Counted from the first letter of the stretch, positions 1-4,977 are shown. The stretch: 6,418 nt of DNA from a bacterium (GCA_021787655.1 JAJYLM010000127.1:1-6418), one strand, 5' to 3'. Notes: generated by a model from the sequence alone, not told the origin. A program made the numbers and translations.

Positions 1-285
1 GATAATGCCCCCGCCGAAGACCGTGATATCGCCGAGACCTTTTTCCTTGAGTAAATCGACGACCTTTTTGAACAGTGTATTGTGGGCACCGGAAAGTATG
101 CTCAACCCTATGGCATCGACATCTTCCTGCAGTGCGGTCGCAACGATCATTTCCGGGGTCTGATGAAGTCCGGTATAGATAACCTCGTATCCGGCATCCC
201 GAAGCATCCGCGCTATGATCCTGGCGCCCCTGTCATGACCATCCAATCCGGGCTTACCGACAAGGATCCTCAACTTTTTCGGCAT
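1..285 (-). CDS. Cobalamin (B12)-binding protein, methylmalonyl-CoA mutase C-terminal domain family (partial, 3' end beyond window)
   Basis: Read leftward from the ATG at 285-283, the first 95 residues are visible and the gene runs off the left edge. The start MPKKLRILVGKPGLDGHDRG carries the B12-binding signature DxHxxG (D15, H17, G20), in which the histidine coordinates cobalt in base-off cobalamin. It continues with the LHQTPEM segment, the SILSGAH motif near residue 65 and the FGGGII strand at 90-95, all typical of the Rossmann-like B12 domain of methylmalonyl-CoA mutase. In this family the domain is either fused to the catalytic barrel or a separate subunit of about 130-140 residues. A start right at the domain makes this the stand-alone type. 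It probably serves a mutase of the methylmalonyl-CoA / isobutyryl-CoA / ethylmalonyl-CoA class; the exact substrate cannot be told. A strong ribosome site (AGGAGG, complement of 290-295) fixes the start. It lies 88 bases downstream of the 87-residue ORF on the same strand and could be cotranscribed with it. Confidence 0.93.
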   Translation of the reverse strand, partial: MPKKLRILVGKPGLDGHDRGARIIARMLRDAGYEVIYTGLHQTPEMIVATALQEDVDAIGLSILSGAHNTLFKKVVDLLKEKGLGDITVFGGGII

Positions 286-373
286 ACTACCTCCTTCCTT
301 CATTCATCGCTTACCGGATAATAAAGCATACCTCTGTCAGCCTATGCAATAGAAACAGAACATCCCGGCTGCA

Positions 374-637
374 TCAGGCACCGGACAGAAATTCCCTGAC
401 GGCCGGGGGTAAATAGATGTTCGAAAGATCCCTGCCGGACAGAACGCGTCTGAAGATTTCCAGCTTTTCTTCCATCGTCGCATCTGTCGCGATGATAAGG
501 TATGCAGCCCCCTTCAGCATACAAAGCCCTGATCGTGCATCCGTGAGCTGCTCGTAGCGCACGCGAATATCCAGCCTTGAGACAAGCATCTCGAGTTCTT
601 TGAGAAGATACATCTGTTCTTGTACATCCATGGACAT
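374..637 (-). CDS. Conserved hypothetical protein, 87 aa
   Basis: This is a leftward 87-residue protein of unknown function. I know of no assigned role and give none. It reads as a small soluble protein: an N-terminal helix rich in L, E and K (residues 5-20), then a short strand/turn segment with SGLCMLKGAAYLII (about 36-49), then a predicted amphipathic helix (TMEEKLEIFRRVL, 54-66) and a C-terminal LPPAVREFL segment. No signal peptide or membrane segment is visible. The order of a GLC-x-LKG hairpin, an EEKLE helix and an IYLPPAVREFL ending resembles small uncharacterised proteins I recall from Deltaproteobacteria and Nitrospirae. That recall supports a real gene but is not a search result. 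A second ATG lies two codons inside (at 631), and the ribosome site is weak for both, so the exact start is uncertain. It precedes the B12-domain gene on the same strand, so a joint transcript is plausible. Confidence 0.68.
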   Translation of the reverse strand: MSMDVQEQMYLLKELEMLVSRLDIRVRYEQLTDARSGLCMLKGAAYLIIATDATMEEKLEIFRRVLSGRDLSNIYLPPAVREFLSGA

Positions 638-721
638 AGATTACCCGTCTGCTCCGTACGCATGCAACAAGATATATTGCATTTGCATACGCATAGTATA
701 AACTAACACAAGGAGGCATAT
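638..721. promoter_or_regulatory. Divergent promoter region between the 87-aa gene and the malic enzyme gene
   Basis: This 84-bp gap must hold the start signals for genes leaving in both directions. On the plus strand the malic enzyme has a strong ribosome site, AGGAGG at 711-716, five bases before the ATG. Upstream is an AT-rich stretch with TATAAA at 697-702 and two tandem TTGCAT boxes at 677-682 and 683-688. The spacing to the TATAAA box is shorter than the usual 17, so a sigma-70 promoter can only be suggested. The first TTGCAT pairs with ATGCAA at 662-667 as a perfect 6-bp inverted repeat with a 9-base spacer, which could be an operator. Confidence 0.4.
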
Positions 722-2143
722 ATGGCTACTGTGCCGAATGTCAGTTACAGTATCACGGTCAGGCTTGAAATACTCAACGTGCCCGGTATGCTCGGAAAGG
801 TCACCACAGCGATAGGCAGGGCTGGCGGAGATATCGGCGCGGTTGACCTCGTGGGATTTGCGAAAAACACCATTATCAGGGACATCACCGTCAAGGCCAG
901 GGACGAGCAGCATTCCCAGCAGATCATCGCCACCCTGAAGAAACTGAAGGGTGTGAGCGTAGCGAGCACCTCTGACCGCGTCTTCCTCTATCATCTGGGC
1001 GGCAAGCTCTCGATCGTCGGGAAAAACCCCATTAAAACACGGGATGATCTCTCGCTTGCGTACACGCCCGGCGTTGCCCGGATCTCAAGGGCCATAGCAG
1101 AAGACAAAGACAAGTCATTTACCCTCACCCTGCGCAAGAACACGGTAGCAGTGGTATCAGACGGTACTGCGGTGCTCGGTCTCGGTGACATCGGCCCCGA
1201 GGCAGCCCTGCCGGTCATGGAGGGAAAGGCCCTGCTCTTTAAGGAATTTGCGGGCATAGATGCCTTCCCCATCGTCCTAAGGACCAAGGACCCGGATGAA
1301 ATCGTGAACACGGTGCGACTTATAGCAGGAGGTTTTGGCGGTATAAACCTTGAGGACATTTCCGCACCGCGGTGTTTCTACATCGAAGATGAATTAAAAA
1401 AGGTACTCGATATTCCGGTTTTTCACGACGACCAGCACGGCACGGCCATCGTACTGCTTGCAGCGTTGACCAACGCACTCAAGGTAGTTCATAAAAAACT
1501 GAACACGATAAAGATTGTATTGTCCGGTGCCGGGGCTGCCGGCATGTCCATCGCAAAACTGCTGATACGGAAAAATGTCAAGGAGCTGATCGTCAACGAC
1601 AAGGACGGGCTTATCTACCGGGGCAGAGAAAAAGGTATGAACCCCTATATCCAGTGGCTTGCTGACCATTCAAACCCGCGCAATATCAAGGGCAGGCTTT
1701 CCGATGCATTCCAGGGTGCGGACGTATTCATCGGCGTGTCTGCCCCGGATATCGTAAAACCGTCTGACCTGAAAAAGATGGCGCGATCCTCGATCGTCTT
1801 CGCCATGGCAAATCCGGACCCGGAGGTTACACCGGAGGTTGCCATGAAATATGCAAAAGTCGTTGCAACCGGCAGGTCGGATTATCCAAACCAGATAAAT
1901 AATGTCCTTTGTTTTCCCGGTATGTTCAGGGGAGTGCTCGACGTCAGGGCAAGCATGATAAACGACGAGATGATGCTCGCCGCCTCGGATGCCATAGCAT
2001 CCCTCATAAAGCCGGCCGACCTGAGCGAAGATTATATTATTCCGAGTGTGTTCGACAAAAATGTTGTCAAGGCGGTTGCGCAGGCTGTCAGCGATGCAGC
2101 TTACCGGACCGGCGTTGCCCGCAAGCGTCTCAAGATGTATTGA
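722..2143 (+). CDS. NAD(P)-dependent malic enzyme with N-terminal ACT domain
   Basis: This is a 473-residue malic enzyme catalysing oxidative decarboxylation of malate to pyruvate and CO2 with a divalent metal, in the cytosol. Residues 9-85 form an ACT domain (SITVRLEILNVPGMLGKVTT), a small ligand-binding module that in other enzymes senses amino acids, so allosteric control is likely. The malic N-domain follows, with the catalytic Tyr in YTPGVA (Y114), GLGDIGP (153-159), the catalytic Lys in EGKALLFK (K169), the metal ligands of NLEDI (E211, D212) and FHDDQHGTA (234-242). The NAD-binding Rossmann domain has GAGAAG (269-274), ANPDPE (363-368) and SDYPNQINN (386-394). All key residues are present, so the enzyme should be active. 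The acidic D294 of VNDKDG, in the position that follows the second strand of the Rossmann fold, hints at NAD rather than NADP; this is inference. The length suits the short bacterial form (about 400 residues) plus an ACT module. The start is set by AGGAGG at 711-716. It diverges from the B12-domain gene, and both enzymes can serve C3/C4 acid metabolism. Confidence 0.96.
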   Translation: MATVPNVSYSITVRLEILNVPGMLGKVTTAIGRAGGDIGAVDLVGFAKNTIIRDITVKARDEQHSQQIIATLKKLKGVSVASTSDRVFLYHLGGKLSIVGKNPIKTRDDLSLAYTPGVARISRAIAEDKDKSFTLTLRKNTVAVVSDGTAVLGLGDIGPEAALPVMEGKALLFKEFAGIDAFPIVLRTKDPDEIVNTVRLIAGGFGGINLEDISAPRCFYIEDELKKVLDIPVFHDDQHGTAIVLLAALTNALKVVHKKLNTIKIVLSGAGAAGMSIAKLLIRKNVKELIVNDKDGLIYRGREKGMNPYIQWLADHSNPRNIKGRLSDAFQGADVFIGVSAPDIVKPSDLKKMARSSIVFAMANPDPEVTPEVAMKYAKVVATGRSDYPNQINNVLCFPGMFRGVLDVRASMINDEMMLAASDAIASLIKPADLSEDYIIPSVFDKNVVKAVAQAVSDAAYRTGVARKRLKMY

Positions 2144-2244
2144 CCGTCGAGCGTTCTCGCTTCTACGCTATAAGCTGCGGGGTTTTATCAGGAAGGTGAG
2201 TGCGGCATTTCATAGGACGTTTCGCATCTGATCTTCAATTACTG

Positions 2245-2270
2245 AAAGCTTTCCCGAAAGGGAAAGCTTT
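2245..2270 (+). terminator. Strong hairpin after malic enzyme, possible terminator
   Basis: AAAGCTTTCCC (2245-2255) and GGGAAAGCTTT (2260-2270) form a perfect 11-bp stem closed by the GNRA-type tetraloop GAAA. It lies 101 bases after the malic enzyme stop codon, a sensible place for transcript end or 3' stabilisation. No clear run of Ts follows on either strand, so it is not a textbook intrinsic terminator. A second 6-bp hairpin starts at the very next base. Confidence 0.5.
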
Positions 2271-2290
2271 GAAAACCATCGTATGTTTTC
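2271..2290. repeat. Short inverted repeat stacked directly on the preceding hairpin
   Basis: GAAAAC (2271-2276) and GTTTTC (2285-2290) form a perfect 6-bp stem with an 8-base loop. There is no gap between it and the 11-bp hairpin ending at 2270, so in RNA the two stems could stack end to end. The downstream sequence is T-rich but interrupted. Confidence 0.4.
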
Positions 2291-2455
2291 AATCTCGGAT
2301 TTTGACAATACTGCCCTCTGTTTTCCCTGAACAAATTTCTTCATAGTTGCAAACTATCATATATCAGAGGCAACCACAAGAAATCGCCGGGTTTAATACC
2401 CTTTTTGCCTGTCCGGACACATCCGGAGATTACGCAACCATAGTTTCTTGTAGTA

Positions 2456-2484
2456 TTGACATAGGTATTACCATAGGTTATATT
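2456..2484 (+). promoter_or_regulatory. Sigma-70 promoter of the mazEF-like operon, with repeat operator
   Basis: TTGACA at 2456-2461 is a perfect -35 box and TATATT at 2479-2484 a near-consensus -10 box, with exactly 17 bases between them. Transcription should start around 2490-2492, which is the antitoxin ATG itself. No Shine-Dalgarno sequence stands before that ATG, so the message is probably leaderless. Two direct copies of CATAGGT (2460-2466 and 2472-2478), spaced 12 bases apart, lie within the promoter spacer, and GGTA-T-TACC (2464-2472) is a small palindrome there. These are good candidates for the site bound by the antitoxin for autorepression, as is usual for such modules. Confidence 0.72.
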
Positions 2485-2490
2485 AAAAGT

Positions 2491-2739
2491 ATGAAAACAG
2501 CCATATCGATACCGGATACCATATTCAGGGAAGTGGATGCATTTGCAAAACAGCACCACTACTCGCGGAGTGAGGTATTCGTCAAGGCGGTCCAAGAACT
2601 CCTTCAGAAAAAAACGTCTCTGGATCTGCTCAACGCACTTAACAAAGCATATGCAGAACCCGAAACACACGAGGATAGAAGAATGAGAAAGGCCCTCACA
2701 CGCAATGCCATCCGGATATTAAAGGAAGAGAAGTATTAG
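2491..2739 (+). CDS. mazE: Ribbon-helix-helix antitoxin, MazE-like
   Basis: This 82-residue protein begins MKTAISIPDTIFREVDAFAK. Residues 2-7 form the DNA-contacting beta strand of a ribbon-helix-helix (CopG/Arc-type) fold. Helix 1 follows (9-22), then the turn with SRSE (25-28) and helix 2 (FVKAVQELL, 30-38). Residues 43-82, rich in charge and probably unstructured alone, would wrap the toxin and block it. The family dimerises, represses its own operon and neutralises an MazF endoribonuclease. I chose the ATG at 2491 because it begins exactly at the fold and just after a strong promoter. The longer open frame from 2347 would put the promoter inside the coding sequence. There is no ribosome site, so translation is likely from a leaderless message. 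The stop codon directly abuts the toxin start. The symbol refers to the family role; the fold is RHH, not the AbrB-like fold of E. coli MazE. Confidence 0.88.
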   Translation: MKTAISIPDTIFREVDAFAKQHHYSRSEVFVKAVQELLQKKTSLDLLNALNKAYAEPETHEDRRMRKALTRNAIRILKEEKY

Positions 2740-3099
2740 GTGGACATCCGCCAGGGAGACATCTTCTGGATGGATCTGGACGTCCCTGAAGGCTCGGAGC
2801 CGGGGTACCGGCGTCCCCTTATTGTAATTCAAAACAACATCTTTAACATCAGCAGAATTAAAACCGTGGTTGTGGTTGCTGCAACAACGAACCTCAAACT
2901 TGCCCGGCTTCCAGGGAATGTCCATTTAAAAAAGGGTGAAGGCGGCTTAACGAAAGAGAGCGTTGTTAATATATCTCAAATACTCACCGTTGATAAATCT
3001 ATCCTTGTCGAAAAGGCGGGAAGTCTGCCCGCTGATAAAATTAACCTGATAATAGACGGGGTCAAACTTCTCATAGAGCCGCGGTCGATACAGAGCTGA
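2740..3099 (+). CDS. mazF: MazF/PemK-family endoribonuclease toxin
   Basis: This 119-residue toxin is expected to cut mRNA at a short sequence in single strands, without ribosomes, and so arrest growth when the antitoxin is lost. The MazF fold shows in order: RQGDIFWMDLD (4-14), GSEPGYRRP (18-26), LIVIQNN (27-33), VVVAATTN (44-51), LPGNV (57-61) and NISQILTVDK (77-86). By alignment from memory with B. subtilis MazF, R25 and T50 match the catalytic Arg and Thr, so the toxin should be active. It starts with GTG at 2740, immediately after the antitoxin TAG (2737-2739). GGAAGAG at 2724-2730, within the end of the antitoxin gene, is its ribosome site. This arrangement couples translation and favours antitoxin excess. 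The specific cut site cannot be predicted. The helicase gene follows after 24 bases on the same strand. Confidence 0.95.
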   Translation: MDIRQGDIFWMDLDVPEGSEPGYRRPLIVIQNNIFNISRIKTVVVVAATTNLKLARLPGNVHLKKGEGGLTKESVVNISQILTVDKSILVEKAGSLPADKINLIIDGVKLLIEPRSIQS

Positions 3100-3123
3100 A
3101 TATTTTTGATAATAAAATTGTTC

Positions 3124-4704
3124 ATGATCAACAAGAAGATAGAACTTAACGATCAGTTTCAAAAGGCACTGGATGTCATGGAAAACTCAGACCGCCCTGT
3201 ATTCATTACCGGCAGGGCGGGGACGGGCAAATCCACGCTCCTCGATTATTTCCGTTCCACCACGAAGAAGGACATCATTGTACTTGCACCGACCGGCGTG
3301 GCCGCCCTGAACGTCAGGGGACAGACCATCCATTCCTTCTTTGGGTTTAAGCCCAACGTCACACTCCAGTCCGTCAAGAAGCTCAGGCAGCGCAACGACG
3401 TCTACAGCGAGATCAACACCATCATCATTGATGAAGTCTCCATGGTTCGCGCCGACCTCATGGACTGTGTCGACAAGTTCCTCAGGCTCAACGGAAGAAA
3501 CAAGCATATGCCGTTCGGCGGTATCCAGATGATCTTCATCGGCGATCTCTACCAGCTTCCTCCCGTAGTCAGCGCCAAGGAAAAAGAAGCCTTCAAAGAC
3601 CACTACGAAAGTCCGTACTTTTTCGATGCGCAAGTCATGAAGGGACTCAGCATGGAGTTTATAGAGCTCGAAAAGATATACCGTCAGAAGGACGAAGCAT
3701 TCATCACCCTGCTCAACGCTATCCGCAATAATTCAGTGACCGACGATCAACTCGGCACCCTCAACCGCAGATACCTGCCGGATACTGATGATGCCGTGAC
3801 TGATGTAGACGGCTTTTATGTCTGGCTTACCTCCACGAACGATGCAGCCGACCGGATCAATATGCAACACCTTGAACACCTGCGCGGAAAGCTCCTGACG
3901 TATGACGGCGATATCGATGGTGATTTCACGCAGGACGCACTGCCGACGCAGATCAGCCTGCATGTCAAGATCGGCGCGCAGATTATGCTGCTCAACAATG
4001 ATCCCGCCGGCAGATGGGTCAACGGAAGTATCGGCAGGATTCTCGAGATAGACGACGAGAGTGATGACATTGATATCGTGATCGTGGAACTGACGAGCGG
4101 CGAGATTGTCGATGTGGGCCCGTACACGTGGAAGCTTTTCAGCTATCAGTACGACCGGGAAAAGCACCAGATCGAATCCGAGGTTGCAGGTTCGTTCACC
4201 CAGTACCCCCTCAAGCTCGCGTGGGCAATGACCATCCACAAGAGCCAGGGAAAGACGTTTGAAAAGGTCGTGATAGATGTCGGCAGAGGTACGTTTGCAA
4301 CGGGACAGATGTACGTTGCCCTGAGCAGGTGCACGAGCCTCGACGGCATCGTCCTCAAGCAGCCGATCGAAAAAAGACACATCTTCATAGACTGGCGGAT
4401 CATACGGTTTGTGACACGGTATCAGTACACATTGTCAGACAGGATGTTACCGGTCGATGACAAGGTAAAGCTGATCAGCAGTGCCATCGAAGAACAACAT
4501 GCCCTCAGGATCATTTACCTCAAGAACAACGACACGAAATCCGTCCGGGTTATAACGCCCCTTGCCGTCGGTGAGATGGAATATCTCGGGAAAACCTATA
4601 CCGGCGTGCAGGCGTATTGCCATACCCGCAATGAGAAACGGACCTTCCGCGTCGACCGGATCCTCGAGATAAGCGTCGTGCAGGAACCTGATAAACCCGC
4701 TTAA
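3124..4704 (+). CDS. Pif1-family DNA helicase with C-terminal WYL domain
   Basis: This 526-residue SF1B helicase should unwind DNA 5' to 3' using ATP; Pif1 relatives resolve G-quadruplexes, forks and R-loops. Motifs, numbered from ATG 3124: Walker A GRAGTGKST (30-38), APTGVAA (55-61), Walker B IIIDEVSMV (100-108), GDLYQLPPV (140-148), the domain-2 strand VKIGAQIMLLNND (281-293), TIHKSQG (370-376) and VALSR (398-402). All are intact. Residues about 447-519 form a WYL domain, seen in LRIIYL, the P in VITPL, VQAYC and RTFRVDRI. In the Thermotoga elfii Pif1 this domain is reported to bind single-stranded DNA; in other proteins WYL domains sense ligands or nucleic acid. A TTG six codons upstream (3106) is possible, but ATG 3124 begins just before the conserved ELNDQFQKAL helix. 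Neither has a clear ribosome site. It lies 24 bases after the toxin gene, so readthrough from the mazEF promoter is likely. The stop codon lies within an inverted repeat. Confidence 0.94.
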   Translation: MINKKIELNDQFQKALDVMENSDRPVFITGRAGTGKSTLLDYFRSTTKKDIIVLAPTGVAALNVRGQTIHSFFGFKPNVTLQSVKKLRQRNDVYSEINTIIIDEVSMVRADLMDCVDKFLRLNGRNKHMPFGGIQMIFIGDLYQLPPVVSAKEKEAFKDHYESPYFFDAQVMKGLSMEFIELEKIYRQKDEAFITLLNAIRNNSVTDDQLGTLNRRYLPDTDDAVTDVDGFYVWLTSTNDAADRINMQHLEHLRGKLLTYDGDIDGDFTQDALPTQISLHVKIGAQIMLLNNDPAGRWVNGSIGRILEIDDESDDIDIVIVELTSGEIVDVGPYTWKLFSYQYDREKHQIESEVAGSFTQYPLKLAWAMTIHKSQGKTFEKVVIDVGRGTFATGQMYVALSRCTSLDGIVLKQPIEKRHIFIDWRIIRFVTRYQYTLSDRMLPVDDKVKLISSAIEEQHALRIIYLKNNDTKSVRVITPLAVGEMEYLGKTYTGVQAYCHTRNEKRTFRVDRILEISVVQEPDKPA

Positions 4705-4714
4705 CCCGAAAAAT
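4701..4714 (+). repeat. Left terminal inverted repeat
   Basis: Outer arm TTAACCCGAAAAAT, a perfect 14-base match to the reverse complement of 4912-4925. Its bases 2-4 are the helicase TAA stop and its first base ends the last sense codon. Confidence 0.75.
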
Positions 4715-4719
4715 GCGTT

Positions 4720-4753
4720 TGAGCGATAAGGAAGTTTATGCAATGAGCGATAA
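4720..4753 (+). repeat. Direct repeats of TGAGCGATAA
   Basis: TGAGCGATAA stands at 4720-4729 and again at 4744-4753, 24 bases apart. A third, near-identical copy, TGAGCGAATAA, is at 4884-4894. The first and third copies extend to TTGAGCGA(A)TAAGGAA, differing by one inserted A. Subterminal repeats like these occur in transposon ends, but a regulator site is also possible. Confidence 0.6.
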
Positions 4754-4808
4754 TTCCGCGTCAAAAAAGGTATTCTTCGAAAATCCGCTAAGGAATAATG
4801 CCGGGTAA
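4743..4808 (+). CDS. Possible 21-aa small ORF with good ribosome site
   Basis: An ATG at 4743 opens a 21-residue frame (MSDNSASKKVFFENPLR, then NNAG) ending in TAA at 4806-4808. AGGAAG at 4729-4734 is a good Shine-Dalgarno sequence at an 8-base spacing, better than that of the helicase just upstream. It starts 38 bases after the helicase stop, so it could be the last cistron of that operon. The sequence looks like the soluble N-terminus of a normal protein, so it may be the remnant of a truncated gene. I do not recognise it. It lies inside the inverted-repeat element, and a chance ORF is quite possible. Confidence 0.28.
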   Translation: MSDNSASKKVFFENPLRNNAG

Positions 4809-4823
4809 TAGCATATATACTTA

Positions 4824-4849
4824 CAGAGGACCGAAAGCTCGGTTCTCTG
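4824..4849. repeat. Long hairpin inside the repeat element
   Basis: CAGAGGACCGA (4824-4834) and TCGGTTCTCTG (4839-4849) form an 11-bp stem with one G-T wobble (G-U in RNA) and the tetraloop AAGC. No T run follows on either strand, so it is not an intrinsic terminator. It could be an RNA stem, a recombination structure or part of the element's secondary structure. Confidence 0.6.
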
Positions 4850-4889
4850 AAAAATTGCAGAGATATCAGATGGATCGCGGGATTGAGCG

Positions 4890-4917
4890 AATAAGGAAAC
4901 TTCCTTATTGTATTTTT
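4890..4917 (+). terminator. Probable rho-independent terminator for the mazEF-helicase operon
   Basis: AATAAGGA (4890-4897) and TCCTTATT (4902-4909) form an 8-bp stem with a 4-base loop, followed by GTATTTTT. The stem is AT-rich, so it may be weak. It is the first hairpin with a T run after the helicase, 186 bases past its stop. Confidence 0.5.
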
Positions 4918-4925
4918 CGGGTTAA
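4912..4925 (-). repeat. Right terminal inverted repeat
   Basis: ATTTTTCGGGTTAA is the perfect reverse complement of the left arm. Its T run also serves as the tail of the plus-strand hairpin at 4890-4909. Confidence 0.75.
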
Positions 4926-4931
4926 AAAGAA

Positions 4932-4956
4932 AGCGGGCGGGTTCAGGCCGCCCGCT
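4932..4956 (-). terminator. Rho-independent terminator of the lipoprotein gene
   Basis: AGCGGGCGG (4932-4940) and CCGCCCGCT (4948-4956) form a perfect GC-rich 9-bp stem with a 7-base loop. Reading leftward, it is followed by TTCTTTTTAAC, a good T tail. It lies 21 bases after the stop codon of the leftward lipoprotein gene. On the plus strand it may also block readthrough from the helicase side, though it lacks a T run there. Confidence 0.85.
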
Positions 4957-4977
4957 GCTGCATCAAATGCTCGTTCG

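Larger units (their letters stand above)
2144..2490. other. Non-coding interval between malic enzyme and mazE-like genes
   Basis: No convincing gene is seen here. The left part holds two hairpins in tandem (2245-2270 and 2271-2290). The middle holds a 6-bp inverted repeat around GCA (ATAGTT at 2343-2348, AACTAT at 2352-2357), a weak GGGT/ACCC stem followed by five Ts (about 2389-2406) and a perfect 10-bp palindrome, TGTCCGGACA, at 2410-2419. The right part holds the antitoxin promoter. An open frame continues upstream of the antitoxin start to 2347, but it has no ribosome site and reads unlike the protein family. Confidence 0.6.
4701..4925. mobile_element. 225-bp inverted-repeat-bounded element (MITE-like or transposon remnant)
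   Basis: TTAACCCGAAAAAT at 4701-4714 recurs as its exact reverse complement at 4912-4925. Just inside, ATAAGGAAGTTT (4726-4737) recurs inverted at 4897-4908, with 11 and 3 intervening bases on the two sides. Together 26 bases match in two-part inverted ends. The element also has direct repeats, a hairpin and no transposase-sized ORF. It resembles a small non-autonomous transposable element. No convincing target duplication is seen beyond the TTAA that each end includes. The family of the parent element is not recognised. The left end overlaps the helicase stop codon. Confidence 0.55.

Noticed and set aside
82..321. Rightward 79-residue open frame
   Set aside because: It is antisense to the B12-binding domain gene, whose motifs and ribosome site are clear.
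2389..2406. Intrinsic terminator at GGGT...ACCC-TTTTT
   Set aside because: The stem is only 4 bp, too weak to claim, and no gene ends close by.
2347..2490. N-terminal extension of the antitoxin frame (48 residues)
   Set aside because: It has no ribosome site, reads unlike the RHH family and would place the strong promoter inside the coding sequence. The fold begins exactly at ATG 2491.
3106..3123. TTG start for the helicase
   Set aside because: It lacks a ribosome site and adds six non-conserved residues. ATG 3124 starts closer to the conserved helix, though TTG cannot be fully excluded.
3733..4380. Leftward 215-residue open frame antisense to the helicase
   Set aside because: It is a shadow of a well-supported helicase with intact motifs, and no family is recognisable in it.
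4701..4925. Integron attC site or CRISPR array
   Set aside because: The spacing and the asymmetric centre do not fit attC, no integrase is seen, and there are no regularly spaced identical repeats with unique spacers.
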